NCBI GenBank assembly: GCA_002495185.1
Contig: DAEB01000040.1
Coordinates: forward strand, 28,418 to 92,417
DNA length: 64,000 bases
Origin: Thermoplasmata archaeon UBA184
GTDB taxonomy: Archaea > Thermoplasmatota > Thermoplasmata > Lutacidiplasmatales > UBA184
Direction: 5' to 3'
Shown here: positions 45,231 to 53,876 of the stretch, piece after piece
Position numbering within the stretch: the first letter of the stretch is position 1
Layout: each line of letters begins with the position of its first letter
The notes under the pieces: generated by a model
The model's input: only the letters and a program-made list of their open reading frames with translations
Database searches by the model: none
What the model was told of the DNA's origin: nothing
Program-made: the position numbers and the translations under genes

Positions 45231-46085
45231 ATGAATCTAGATCTGGAAATGGCCCCCCACTCACACGGACCTGACCTAGAGCACTCGCAGGGCGGAAGTC
45301 ATCAACCTGGACGGGGCGACGTCAGTGCCGAACTGTTGCGCTTCGTATATGCCCGGGGAGATCATGTCTCGCGTTACAAGCTTGCCGCAGCCCTCTCGCG
45401 AGGATGCCGCGTCCTAGACTTTGGCTGTGGACACGGGTTCGGTGCATTGTTTTTGGAACCGAGCTGTGAAAGTATCGTTGGAGTTGACACCGACCGGGGA
45501 GCCATCGAATGGGCGAGGTCTAACATTGAATCGCGAGCATCGAACGCGCGTTTCTTCCACGTTGACGATCCCAAGATTAGGGGTCTGAATCGGCACTTGG
45601 ACATCGTCTTGTCGTTCGAAGTCATCGAGCATGTCCATGATCCTCTCGCTCACTTGGGCACTCTTTGTGGGTTCGTGAGGCCGGGAGGTAGAATCGTCCT
45701 TTCGACTCCTAATGGAGGGATATCCGCCGGGAATCCTAGGATGTTCATGTCTCCCTATCACGTGAACGAGTTCAGCTTGGGACAGCTTTCAAAACTTGTC
45801 GGGGCACGCTCGCGGTCGGCGTCTTATCTCGGACAGAGGAGAATTGATCGTCTCGATTCGACCATTCAGCAAGTCCGCAAGAGAGTGTTCTATCCGAAGG
45901 CAGGCCATGAGTCGACGCGCCCCGCGGACAGTTACAGGAGCGCTCTCGGGAGGAGTCTGGGAGACACACTGGTAAACAAGATACCCAATTTTGCATCATT
46001 TTGGGAACTTAATCCAGTAAGCCAACAGTCACACGACCTTGGCTCGTACACGCACTTCATAGCCATTTTCACCCCGGAATCCTAG
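45231..46085 (+). CDS. SAM-dependent methyltransferase (class I)
   Basis: The 284-residue enzyme has the SAM-binding motif VLDFGCGHGFGALFLE (about residues 62-77), VGVDTDRGAIEWAR (motif II acidic residue) and SFEVIEHVHDPLAHL (motif IV), followed by GGRIVLSTPN. It is of the UbiG/Methyltransf_11 type. In this setting it probably methylates a sugar or lipid intermediate. It is followed by a GT4 gene on the same strand. Confidence 0.88.
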   Translation: MNLDLEMAPHSHGPDLEHSQGGSHQPGRGDVSAELLRFVYARGDHVSRYKLAAALSRGCRVLDFGCGHGFGALFLEPSCESIVGVDTDRGAIEWARSNIESRASNARFFHVDDPKIRGLNRHLDIVLSFEVIEHVHDPLAHLGTLCGFVRPGGRIVLSTPNGGISAGNPRMFMSPYHVNEFSLGQLSKLVGARSRSASYLGQRRIDRLDSTIQQVRKRVFYPKAGHESTRPADSYRSALGRSLGDTLVNKIPNFASFWELNPVSQQSHDLGSYTHFIAIFTPES

Positions 46086-46138
46086 AATGAGCAACGTGCG
46101 TACGGAACTGCGGTCTAGGTTGCGTGCTCCGGTTGTTG

Positions 46139-47251
46139 ATGATGAGTGATAGGACAGAGACGATTGGTATCGTCGCACCTCCCTTCAAGGTACTGCCTCT
46201 CGACGGGTATGGTGGGGTTGAGAGAGTGGTGGTAGATCGTTCATCTGCACTCCGCGAAGCAGGTTATCGTGTTGAGTTGGCGGCTCCGACAAGCACGCCA
46301 AGTTTGGCGGATCGAACGACCCAGGTCAGGATAGTGAAAACGCCGAACCTGTCAGGTCCGACTTCCGGGGACAATGTACAGCGGGTGCGATGGCTCCTCT
46401 CGAGCGCACCATATGCGTTTCCTCTAGCTTACTCAAACTGCCGGTTCGATCCTTCGGTTCGAATAATCTTCAACGATGCGTTTCGCAATGAGCTTTGGAT
46501 AAGCTATCTGATGTCGGCTCGCTTTGGAGTGAGCCGGACAATCAATGTGCTGCACGGGTTCGTGAACTGGGACTCAGTACCATACAAACAGCTCACACGG
46601 GCAGTGCGAGGACTGAATTTCGGAAGTCTGAATCGACCTACATACGATTGGATGAAGGACCGCGGCTTCAGAGTCTTCTACACACCTAATGGGGTTCGCA
46701 TCCATTCGAATTTTCCTGCCGAACGACTCGTTCGTGAGAGTCTCTTGTTCGTCGGTAGAATTGATCGGATGAAGTCCCCCCACTTGGCAATCAAACTTGC
46801 GAAGATGTGCAAACGCCCGTTGAGAATTGTCGGACCGATTACCGATCTTGGATACTACCGTTCACGTGTTCAGCCGGAGCTTGGTGGCCAAATTGCCTAT
46901 GTAGGAGAAGTTTCGGATCAAAGGCTGGAGGAAATCTTCCACGATAGCTCTGGGCTGGTCTACATCGGAACCTACAACGACCCGCTGCCGGATGTCTTAT
47001 TGAGATCCATCACGCATGGTGTTCCGGTCATAGGAATCCGACCCGGTCCCTTCTCAGGCTTCCACGATGTGGTGGTCGACGGACGGAATGGCGTCGTTTC
47101 GGATAGTATAGAAGGATTGGCCGCAAGAATCGACGACTTGGACCACTTCGACTCCGCCAGAATCACAGCCGAGGCATTGGAGAAATGGTCGTGGGACAGT
47201 GTGATTCGGAGGTTCTACGAGCCGACTTTCAAACAGCTCCTCGCCGCGTAG
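46139..47251 (+). CDS. GT4-type glycosyltransferase
   Basis: The 370-residue GT-B protein begins TIGIVAPPFKVLPLDGYGGVERVV, the Gly-rich acceptor-side loop typical of GT4. FVGRIDRMKSPHLAIKLA and YIGTYNDPLPDVLLRSITHGVPVIG make up the donor domain, where the first Glu of E-x7-E is Asp-like. Start choice is uncertain: GTG 46124, ATG 46139 and ATG 46142 are all in frame. Confidence 0.82.
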   Translation: MMSDRTETIGIVAPPFKVLPLDGYGGVERVVVDRSSALREAGYRVELAAPTSTPSLADRTTQVRIVKTPNLSGPTSGDNVQRVRWLLSSAPYAFPLAYSNCRFDPSVRIIFNDAFRNELWISYLMSARFGVSRTINVLHGFVNWDSVPYKQLTRAVRGLNFGSLNRPTYDWMKDRGFRVFYTPNGVRIHSNFPAERLVRESLLFVGRIDRMKSPHLAIKLAKMCKRPLRIVGPITDLGYYRSRVQPELGGQIAYVGEVSDQRLEEIFHDSSGLVYIGTYNDPLPDVLLRSITHGVPVIGIRPGPFSGFHDVVVDGRNGVVSDSIEGLAARIDDLDHFDSARITAEALEKWSWDSVIRRFYEPTFKQLLAA

Positions 47252-47363
47252 GACGCTCGTCGTGGCTTCGAAAACCTAGGCCCCTGGGGGGTGAATTGCC
47301 GAGCGTATCGAGCTCCAATCGATATATTTGAAAGGAACATGGATTCCTGTACCACCGCGTGAG

Positions 47364-48851
47364 ATGACTCGGGCTCCGGACGTTCTAGTAATTGTCGGCG
47401 ATTGCATCGGCAAGACCGGATTCGACAACGCTCGGCTGGCCGGCCATGGACTGCCTACGCTTGACAAACTCGCGAAGGCAGGGATCAGTTTCGAGGGTGC
47501 GATTTCCCCCTCGTCGTGGACCCTCCCAGCCCACGCGAGCATTTTCACGGGATTGTACCCTTGGAACATTCGAATGCTGAACTCGCTGTCCACTCTTCCG
47601 GCCGGGACTAAGACTGTCGCGACCGAAGCCCTCAGCTCTGGTTACCGAACCGCTTCGTTTTCGTCAAATCCTTTCATTTCGCCGAGGACCGGGTTGACTC
47701 AGGGATTCTCGACGGTGAAGTGGGGCAGCTTTATCGAGGAGACTTTGCGCATGCCTTTCGTGCGGTCTCAGGGATCCCCTCCCAAGGGGAAAGCCCCCGC
47801 GACCGGTGTTCGACAAGTGGGGACCACGCTCCCCGACCAGCTTGTCAAACTCGGGCATTCCATCATCGAGACCTATCCCTCGGCTTTGGACATGTCAATC
47901 CGATGTTGGACCAGATTGCACGCAGACCGCGCGATACCAAATCCGTGTGTGTCTCCTTGGATAGAAGCACATGTCGAATCCTGGCTTCGAAACATTCCAC
48001 AGGACAGCCCAGCGTTCTGTTTTGTGAACTACATGGACGCCCACGAACCCTACGTTGGCGTCGAGTGTGGTTCCGCAGTGACATTGAGCTCCCTGAACCG
48101 GATGCGCGCTATTCGTCTCAGTGTTTCGAGGAGCAAGCGGACCGATAGACCGAGAGCGGATCCGGCGTTGGACGGGCTCAAATCATTGTACGAGCAGTCA
48201 ATCCGAACAGTCGACTCCCGGATCGGAGTGATTCTTGATCTCTTTTCTCGGTATCGCGACAGTTCAAACTGCTGGATCTGCTTCCTCGGCGATCACGGAC
48301 AGGTCTTTGGTGAGGATGGGAACCTGTTCCATGGGAGCGGGGGGACCGAGTCCCTCTTTCGCGTCCCGCTAATCATCAAACCCCCGCGATCTCAAGAACT
48401 CTGGGACCCGGCTAGTACACTAGTATCTCTCAAAGACTTGGGCAATCTTCTCTTTCGCGCAGTGACGTCTACAACACGTGACCCTCCTGGCTTTGACATT
48501 CAATCCTGCTTTGTGCCTCGAGAGAATCGACTGATCTGGGCATTGGCCGATATCGGAACGTTCGCTCATGAAGGGAAGTCCCACGGCCTGCGACTGGATA
48601 GAGCTTCGACACATCACTTGCTCGCGTTCGCAGACAAAGATAGATTCGTCATCGACCCATCAGCCAAGTGCATTACCATCGTGAAGAGTTCACAATCTGT
48701 GGATGGGGGAGCAGCCCGTGGTGTCCCCGTGGAGTATGAGCGGTGGCTCCGCGAGGAGGCCGGGAACGTGAGTCGAGCGCTCGATGCAGAGTCGGGCGTC
48801 GACCATGCGGATGCTCTGGAACGTCGGTTGCTTGCTTGGGGCTACGACTGA
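47364..48851 (+). CDS. sulfatase-fold (alkaline phosphatase superfamily) hydrolase/transferase
   Basis: The 495-residue paralogue of the 29225 protein has PDVLVIVGDCIGKTG (metal Asp), SSWTLPAHASIFTGLYPW (Thr at the nucleophile position), NYMDAHEPYV and LGDHGQVFGEDGNLFHG (Asp-His metal ligands). Both proteins end with the same L-x-x-WGY. The Arg usually found after the first Asp-Cys is missing here. The ATG lies about 38 nt after a TATA-like GATATATTT (47321-47329). It is cytoplasmic by sequence. Confidence 0.82.
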   Translation: MTRAPDVLVIVGDCIGKTGFDNARLAGHGLPTLDKLAKAGISFEGAISPSSWTLPAHASIFTGLYPWNIRMLNSLSTLPAGTKTVATEALSSGYRTASFSSNPFISPRTGLTQGFSTVKWGSFIEETLRMPFVRSQGSPPKGKAPATGVRQVGTTLPDQLVKLGHSIIETYPSALDMSIRCWTRLHADRAIPNPCVSPWIEAHVESWLRNIPQDSPAFCFVNYMDAHEPYVGVECGSAVTLSSLNRMRAIRLSVSRSKRTDRPRADPALDGLKSLYEQSIRTVDSRIGVILDLFSRYRDSSNCWICFLGDHGQVFGEDGNLFHGSGGTESLFRVPLIIKPPRSQELWDPASTLVSLKDLGNLLFRAVTSTTRDPPGFDIQSCFVPRENRLIWALADIGTFAHEGKSHGLRLDRASTHHLLAFADKDRFVIDPSAKCITIVKSSQSVDGGAARGVPVEYERWLREEAGNVSRALDAESGVDHADALERRLLAWGYD

Positions 48852-49014
48852 GGCACTTCCCGAGGTAGCGCTCCTTCGGCCACTTATGCTCAGTCGAAAG
48901 CATCGCTCCGATGCGATGCGCGAGCATCGAGCCAAAGCGAGCAATTGACGTGGCAACTTGACTCACGTTGGCGAAGCTACATGCGTGAAATCGAACTTGC
49001 AGGACTCGTTATGA

Positions 49015-49875
49015 CTAGCCTAAGTGCGTGTAAAACCAGTGTGCAATCGCCCTCGTCGGTCTGGCTAGTCGCGGGTCGTTCATCATTCTAATCCCGATAA
49101 GGGATAGGAACATCGCCGGGATCGTTCGACTGAGATTCAACTTTGTGCTTGGGTCAGCACTCCAGTTCACAGGAACTTCCACAACACGGAACCCAGCACG
49201 TTCGAAGTGGAACAGCAGCGAAGCATCGAAGGCCCAATTCGTCAGGAAGACCTTCGGGAGGATACTCATGACCGCTTGGCGTCTGAAGAATTTGGCCCCG
49301 CATTGCGTGTCTTTTAGCTTCAAGCCCAAAACCACTCTCACCAGGAGGTTCCAGCTTTTCGAGAACACTCTTCTCGAAAAACGTGGATAAAGATCGCGAT
49401 TGCTGCGATTGTCCCAGCGACTAGCAATTGCGCCTTCAGCAGTGGTCAACTCTGCCAAGAGATATGCCATGCTCACAGCAGTTATCGGCGCGTCCGCATC
49501 GATGAATCCGACGAGGTCGAACTTAGCTCTCCGAAAGCCTTCCATGACGGCGCCACCTTTGCCGAGACGGTCTTCGAATTCAATAGCCCGTACCCCACGA
49601 GATTCGAATATTCGGGCGACCTCGGCCGTCCGGTCGGCTACACCATCGACGATCACGAGAACTTCGAAGGGTCTCCCGTACGATTCCAGGAGAGGCAGGT
49701 ATCTCTCGAGTGCAATCGGAAGCCGTGCTTCTTCGTTCCAGGCGGGGATAATGAGGCTCACTCCATCGGGCCCTTCAACCGGCTCTAACTGCTCTTCGTA
49801 CCTTGACCCTGATACGGCCACGGGAAACTCGACGGCCGAACGTAGCGCCGCACTCCTGGGGAGGCTCGGCATCAT
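49015..49875 (-). CDS. GT2-family polyprenyl-phosphate glycosyltransferase (DPM1/ALG5-like)
   Basis: About 286 residues. Landmarks are SLIIPAWNEEARLP, FEVLVIVDGVADRT, GKGGAVMEGFRRA, the metal-binding FIDADAP and DTQCGAKFFRR. The last is typical of dolichyl-phosphate glucosyl/mannosyltransferases, which load a sugar on a polyprenyl phosphate. There is no C-terminal membrane pair. The ATG pair at 49875/49872 was preferred to the TTG at 49911. It would provide the lipid-linked donor for the membrane GT proteins of the island. Confidence 0.85.
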   Translation of the reverse strand: MMPSLPRSAALRSAVEFPVAVSGSRYEEQLEPVEGPDGVSLIIPAWNEEARLPIALERYLPLLESYGRPFEVLVIVDGVADRTAEVARIFESRGVRAIEFEDRLGKGGAVMEGFRRAKFDLVGFIDADAPITAVSMAYLLAELTTAEGAIASRWDNRSNRDLYPRFSRRVFSKSWNLLVRVVLGLKLKDTQCGAKFFRRQAVMSILPKVFLTNWAFDASLLFHFERAGFRVVEVPVNWSADPSTKLNLSRTIPAMFLSLIGIRMMNDPRLARPTRAIAHWFYTHLG

Positions 49876-50343
49876 GAAGGGGACCTCATGACTGGGGCGC
49901 AACAGATCCAATGAGACGCATTCATGTTAGCGTCCCGTAACTCCCACCTAAGTGCGCCGGGTCGTCGGGGCAGGCCGGAGATATCGCGATTGCCAGCACT
50001 CCACTAGGTTCAACCGCATTCACATCCGGGCGAATGGTATGTAGAGTCGACAATGGGGAATAAACTCTCGTTCGTCCGATTGGTTATTCAACAGGAAATG
50101 CACATCCGGCCCGGTCCAGGGTTCGCCTAACGTGCAATCGAGCGCCGGAACCAATGCTGCCAATTGGAGTTGCGACACAGTCCCTCTCGGTCAGGTGTAG
50201 TTCGGGATTAATGTCGAGTACCCCCCCCGCAAGCACGACGTTGGCTGTACCCTTTAGGCTGCGAGTACCCCATGTTATACGTCGAGTTGTTGCAAGGCAG
50301 CTTGCAACCAAGTCTTCGTCTCGAACCGGTCCGTGTGGCAGGA
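49876..50343. other. spacer at right edge of the low-GC island, no gene recognised
   Basis: About 470 nt with rising GC content. It contains a run of eight to nine C residues near 50220 and short open frames on both strands without recognisable motifs. It could hold decayed sequence from the island boundary. Confidence 0.4.
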
Positions 50344-50754
50344 CTACGCTCCCACCCACTCGGTCTCTGGAATCCCTTCGAAGTGCTTGTCCGCGGTGAG
50401 AACTCTCGCCCCAAGACAGCGAGCGAACGAAAGAATGATTGCATCGGCGAAGCTCGGGAGGCCAATCTTTCGGATACGGCCGCGTTGTCGCAGTTCCTCG
50501 TCAGCGCTGATTGCTCCCAAGGCGACATCGATGTCTATGGATTGAATCGTGCTGAGGGCCCCCATCGACCGAAGGTGCCCGACAATCTGGTCGCGTTCCA
50601 TCCCCTGACGTGCGAACACCCTCGCCAGTTCCGCCAGCACGATGTCCGGCGTGACCAGATCGCCTGAAGACTCGAATTTCTCGCGGACCCTCGGCCCCCG
50701 GGGGCCAGCGGTAAGGAACTCGACCCAAGCGTAGGAGTCAACGATCAGCGTCAA
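50344..50754 (-). CDS. vapC: PIN-domain toxin (VapC-like)
   Basis: About 136 residues from TTG. PIN acidic residues: Asp in LIVDSYAWVEF, Glu in VLAELARVF, Asp in SFADAIIL and Asp in LTADKHFEG, all present. An ATG at 50787 would add 11 residues but overlap the antitoxin by 50 nt, and family members usually begin two or three residues before the first Asp. Likely a ribonuclease toxin. Confidence 0.85.
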   Translation of the reverse strand: MTLIVDSYAWVEFLTAGPRGPRVREKFESSGDLVTPDIVLAELARVFARQGMERDQIVGHLRSMGALSTIQSIDIDVALGAISADEELRQRGRIRKIGLPSFADAIILSFARCLGARVLTADKHFEGIPETEWVGA

Positions 50755-50947
50755 GACGGTCCGACTCCCGGAACGCACGCATCCCACGAGCGCTCCCGTA
50801 GATCTGGGCGACGAGCTCCTTGCGTTTCACGGCAAGGAGAGTACGAATCGCGTCGTCCAGGGTCCTGCTTCCAAGCGCCCGTTGAAACCTCTCCAGTTCA
50901 GAAAGGGTTTCACGGGACACGCGTACCGAGCTGATCGCAGCAGACAT
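50738..50947 (-). CDS. vapB: VapB-like antitoxin
   Basis: The 69-residue protein begins MSAAISSVRVSRETLSELERF, a ribbon-helix-helix pattern, and then has a basic, Arg/Glu-rich tail. The ATG at 50947 was preferred to the ATG seven codons upstream because the TATA box (50971-50978) is at exact leaderless distance and the palindrome would then lie in the promoter. Its 3' end overlaps the toxin start. Confidence 0.8.
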   Translation of the reverse strand: MSAAISSVRVSRETLSELERFQRALGSRTLDDAIRTLLAVKRKELVAQIYGSARGMRAFRESDRLDADR

Positions 50948-50956
50948 CTCGGCGTG

Positions 50957-50971
50957 TGCATGCCGCATGCA
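50957..50971. promoter_or_regulatory. palindromic operator of the 50947 vapBC pair
   Basis: TGCATGC-C-GCATGCA has perfect 7-bp arms and lies between the TATA box and the antitoxin ATG. Its sequence differs from the other TA palindromes. Confidence 0.6.
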
Positions 50972-50978
50972 TTATATC
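50971..50978 (-). promoter_or_regulatory. TATA box of the 50947 vapBC pair
   Basis: The reverse strand reads GATATAAT, centred about 28 nt before the ATG at 50947. Confidence 0.55.
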
Positions 50979-51125
50979 AGCATTTCCGACCGTGCGGAAT
51001 GTGAGCGGTGGCTCGGCAAGAATCGAGGGACTGGCGCGGAGGACTCTCGCGCGTCGCGGGGGGGCGGTGCAATGCTGCTTACACCCACTGGATTCCGGAG
51101 ACCGCCTGGGGCCCCCAATCAGCCA

Positions 51126-51500
51126 TTACCGGACGAACTGAACGCCCTCGACGCCACGAAACGCGGGATCCCCCGTCAGGAACGGTACCCCGAGATTCCC
51201 TGCCGCGGCGTATCCCCAGGCGTCGATGTAGGAACAGTCCTTCCGATGGGACCTCATGGATTGGCGAAACTCACCTGCAATGAAAGCAACCTCCGGCGGA
51301 ACCGGGACGATCATGGCCAGGATGCCCGATGCGAGCTCTCGGCTCTCGACGGGATCGATGCGGCGCAAGAGAGTAGCGTAGACCTCCAAGAGATTCAGGG
51401 AGCTCGTCACTACATCCTTACGTCGGAATATGCGGACGTAACGCTCGTTTCCCTCGAGGACCGCTACGAGGGCGTAGCTATCGGCGAAGAGGTCAACCAA
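51126..51500 (-). CDS. vapC: PIN-domain toxin (VapC-like)
   Basis: The 124-residue protein has all PIN acidic positions: Asp in FADSYALVAV, Glu in NLLEVYATL, Asp in CSYIDAWGYAA and Asp in LTGDPAF. It starts at TTG, overlapping the antitoxin stop by 8 nt. It is separate from the VapC at 50344 and has a different type of antitoxin. Confidence 0.85.
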   Translation of the reverse strand: MVDLFADSYALVAVLEGNERYVRIFRRKDVVTSSLNLLEVYATLLRRIDPVESRELASGILAMIVPVPPEVAFIAGEFRQSMRSHRKDCSYIDAWGYAAAGNLGVPFLTGDPAFRGVEGVQFVR

Positions 51501-51705
51501 GGTCCTCGCCCTCGTTGCTCAATCGGGTGAATTCGTCGGCGGTAAGCCTTCCTTTCAGCCGCCCCGCCATTTGGACGAACTTCGGAAGACGCTCGAGCGA
51601 GACGTAGAGCTCGTCCCCAGGGGAGAGCTTCAGATCCCGGACCATCTCGTGGGGGATCGGCAACCCGAGGGAGTTTCCCGTTCGTCGGACGACCAGCTTC
51701 GGCAT
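51493..51705 (-). CDS. AbrB/MazE-type antitoxin
   Basis: The 70-residue protein MPKLVVRRTGNSLGLPIP...LSPGDELYV has the swapped-hairpin AbrB/MazE pattern (VRRTGNSLGL-x-IP and GDEL). It binds DNA as a dimer in the family. The promoter palindrome 8 nt upstream is the likely target. Its stop lies within the toxin start. Confidence 0.85.
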   Translation of the reverse strand: MPKLVVRRTGNSLGLPIPHEMVRDLKLSPGDELYVSLERLPKFVQMAGRLKGRLTADEFTRLSNEGEDLG

Positions 51706-51712
51706 CCGGCGG

Positions 51713-51733
51713 TGTAATACAAGATGTATTACA
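51713..51733. promoter_or_regulatory. 21-nt palindromic operator overlapping the TATA region of the AbrB/PIN pair
   Basis: TGTAATACA-AGA-TGTATTACA has perfect 9-bp arms and lies 8-28 nt before the ATG at 51705, overlapping the AT-rich TATA region. It is the longest perfect dyad seen in the window. Confidence 0.7.
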
Positions 51734-51848
51734 TTAGGTCATCCCGGGCGACGGAAGGTGGGATCTGGCGGTCGCTCACTGCTCGAGAATCCGGCGCTCA
51801 CCGTCCCTCCCATCTCGGAATCCCCGAGCCGAACGGTATTTCTCATCC

Positions 51849-53720
51849 ATGCCCATCGACCGCATCGTGTTCCCGTCGGTGCGCGAACCCATTCTAGGCT
51901 CCACCGCTCCTTGGAAGAGGCGGTTCCTGCTGCCCCGAATCGCCGCGAAGGTAGCGTCGGGAGCGCCGGATCGGGTCCTGATTGGCAGCAACAAGTCGGG
52001 CAAGTTCGAGCTCTACTCGTACGACCTAGCTCTCGGGACCCTTCAGCAGTTGACGAATCGACCCTTTGGCACGCCGAACGGTTACCTGTCGGACGATGGC
52101 CAGCACGTGTACTATCTCGACGACGAGATGGGGAATGAGACCGGCCACTTCGTCCGGATTCCATTCGGCCACCCGGAGGCGCACCCTCAGGACCTTACTC
52201 CTGCTATGCCAAAGTACTCGACTTCCGAGTGCTTCGTAGACGGGCACAGCTCGCGCTTCGGTTTCACTCTCCCCGGTCCCGAGGGGTTCGATTCGTATCT
52301 GCTCTCCATCTCCTCGGACGGTCCCGTCGGGAGTCCGCGGAGGCTTAACCGGAGTCCCAAACTCGCCGGCGGCCCTATCCTATCGGCCGATGGGACCCGG
52401 GCCATCGTGGCCTCCTGCGAGGCGCAGGGCGGCCTCGATTTCGGTCTGTTCTCTTTCGATTCTACCTCGGGGGAAAGGATTGCCGAACTCTCCCTCGATT
52501 CGAGCAGCGTTGAACCTGTCGCGTTCTCGCCGCTCGAGGGAGACCCACGGATCCTCGCGACGAGCACCGAGAGCGGCCCTCGAAGACCCGGGATCTGGGA
52601 CGCGACGAGCGGAAAGCTCGTCGCGCTGGAGGTCGGCTCCCTGGAGGGGGACATCGAACCTCTCGCGTGGTCACCGGATGCCGGTCGGGTCGTTCTCTCC
52701 CAGCTCCTCCGGGCCTCTCAGCGACTGTATCTCTACGACCTCGGCCGCTCCGCCGTCACCCGATTGGACCATCCCTCCGGCGCCTTCGACTCGGCATGCT
52801 TCCGTGGGAGAGAGATCCTCCTCCGCTGGCAGAATTCTACCCACCCTCCCCAACTGATTGCTCTCGACCCGGACCGGGGTTCGTCGAGAGTGCTACTTCC
52901 GAGCGAGGAATCACCGCCCAACCGCGCCTGGACCTCCGTAACATTCCCTTCTTCCGACGGCCAAGAGATCCAAGGCTGGGTGGCCGTACCGCCGGGGGAC
53001 GGCCCGTTCCCGACCATCCTCGAGACACACGGTGGTCCCACTTACGTCGAGCGGGAGGGCTTCTCCCCTTCGAGCCAGATGTGGCTGGACCACGGGTTCG
53101 CCTACGCTTCGATCAACTACCGAGGGTCCACGACCTTCGGGAAGGAGTTCGAGAAGAAGATCTACGGGGACCTCGGCCACTGGGAGGTCGAGGACATGGT
53201 CGCCGCCCGAGACTGGCTCGTGAATGACGGCGTCGCTCGGGCCGACACGATCTTTCTCACCGGCTGGTCCTACGGGGGATACCTGACCCTGCAGGCCATG
53301 GGGTTGAGGCCGGACCTCTGGGCGGGGGGGATCGGGGGCGTCGTCGTGGCCGATTGGGTGACTCAGTTCGAGGATGAGTCGGAGAATCTACGGGGATACG
53401 ACCTGGCCCTGTTCGGGGGTCCTCCGTCGGAGAAGCGGGAGAGCTACGAGAGAGCATCTCCGATTCGCTACCTCGAGAACGTCTCGGGACCGATTCTCAT
53501 CATCCAGGGGAGGAACGATTCTCGAGACCCGCCTCGGCAAGTCGAGCTCTACGAAGCCAAAGCGCGCGCTCTGGGCAAGGAGGTCCGGGTCCTATGGTTC
53601 GACTCGGGTCATATAGGGGCCTTCGTCGATATCGGGCTGTCCATTAGCCACCACGAGGCCATGCTGCGCTTCGTCTACGACGTCCTGAATCGCCAGCCGA
53701 AAGCCTCGCCCCAGTCCTAA
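51849..53720 (+). CDS. S9-family (prolyl oligopeptidase / acylaminoacyl peptidase) serine peptidase
   Basis: The 623-residue protein has an N-terminal beta-propeller (about residues 40-350, repeats such as YLSDDGQHVYYLD) and a C-terminal alpha/beta-hydrolase. The catalytic Ser is residue 474 in GWSYGG, Asp 557 lies in GRNDSRDPP and His 588 in DSGHIGA. GPTYVEREG and SINYRGSTTFGKEF precede the Ser as in acylaminoacyl peptidases. It is cytoplasmic with no signal peptide. It degrades short peptides or removes blocked N-terminal residues in the family. Confidence 0.93.
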   Translation: MPIDRIVFPSVREPILGSTAPWKRRFLLPRIAAKVASGAPDRVLIGSNKSGKFELYSYDLALGTLQQLTNRPFGTPNGYLSDDGQHVYYLDDEMGNETGHFVRIPFGHPEAHPQDLTPAMPKYSTSECFVDGHSSRFGFTLPGPEGFDSYLLSISSDGPVGSPRRLNRSPKLAGGPILSADGTRAIVASCEAQGGLDFGLFSFDSTSGERIAELSLDSSSVEPVAFSPLEGDPRILATSTESGPRRPGIWDATSGKLVALEVGSLEGDIEPLAWSPDAGRVVLSQLLRASQRLYLYDLGRSAVTRLDHPSGAFDSACFRGREILLRWQNSTHPPQLIALDPDRGSSRVLLPSEESPPNRAWTSVTFPSSDGQEIQGWVAVPPGDGPFPTILETHGGPTYVEREGFSPSSQMWLDHGFAYASINYRGSTTFGKEFEKKIYGDLGHWEVEDMVAARDWLVNDGVARADTIFLTGWSYGGYLTLQAMGLRPDLWAGGIGGVVVADWVTQFEDESENLRGYDLALFGGPPSEKRESYERASPIRYLENVSGPILIIQGRNDSRDPPRQVELYEAKARALGKEVRVLWFDSGHIGAFVDIGLSISHHEAMLRFVYDVLNRQPKASPQS

Positions 53721-53756
53721 GATCGAATTCCCGACGACCCGCGGTCCCGATCATCG

Positions 53757-53775
53757 AAGTGCGTTGCTTGCACTT
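53757..53775. repeat. inverted repeat in convergent spacer
   Basis: AAGTGC-GTTGCTT-GCACTT has 6-bp arms and lies between the 3' ends of the S9 peptidase and reductase genes. It could be a transcript-end hairpin. Confidence 0.35.
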
Positions 53776-53876
53776 GCACCCACTGCCCCAATGCGCTGGG
53801 CGACTGGCGACAAATTCCGGCACTGTGGGTCAGGAAGTATCGGTAGGTCCCAAACCCGGTCTTCAGGTCCTGCGAA

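Larger units (their letters stand above)
39380..50050. other. low-GC glycan island, probable horizontal acquisition
   Basis: From about 39380 to 50050 the sequence is visibly richer in A and T, including at third codon positions, than the flanks, and TTT, AAT and TCT codons are common. It contains seven genes, nearly all for glycan assembly or modification. No integrase, direct repeat or tRNA boundary was seen. Toxin-antitoxin modules flank it on both sides. Confidence 0.65.

Noticed and set aside
39380..50050. Conjugative or viral mobile element as vehicle of the low-GC island
   Set aside because: No integrase, transposase, capsid, Rep or attachment repeat was seen within or at the edges, so only composition supports transfer.
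50084..50399. Small open frames on both strands between the island and the VapC gene
   Set aside because: No recognisable motif, no promoter at the right distance, and they overlap each other. Treated as non-coding spacer.
53740..53840. Possible third copy of the small zinc-ribbon gene
   Set aside because: Short matches (CAC-CCA-x-TGC and a GCTGGGCGA stretch) recall the 31567 gene, but they cannot be aligned without frame changes and large gaps, so chance similarity is as likely.
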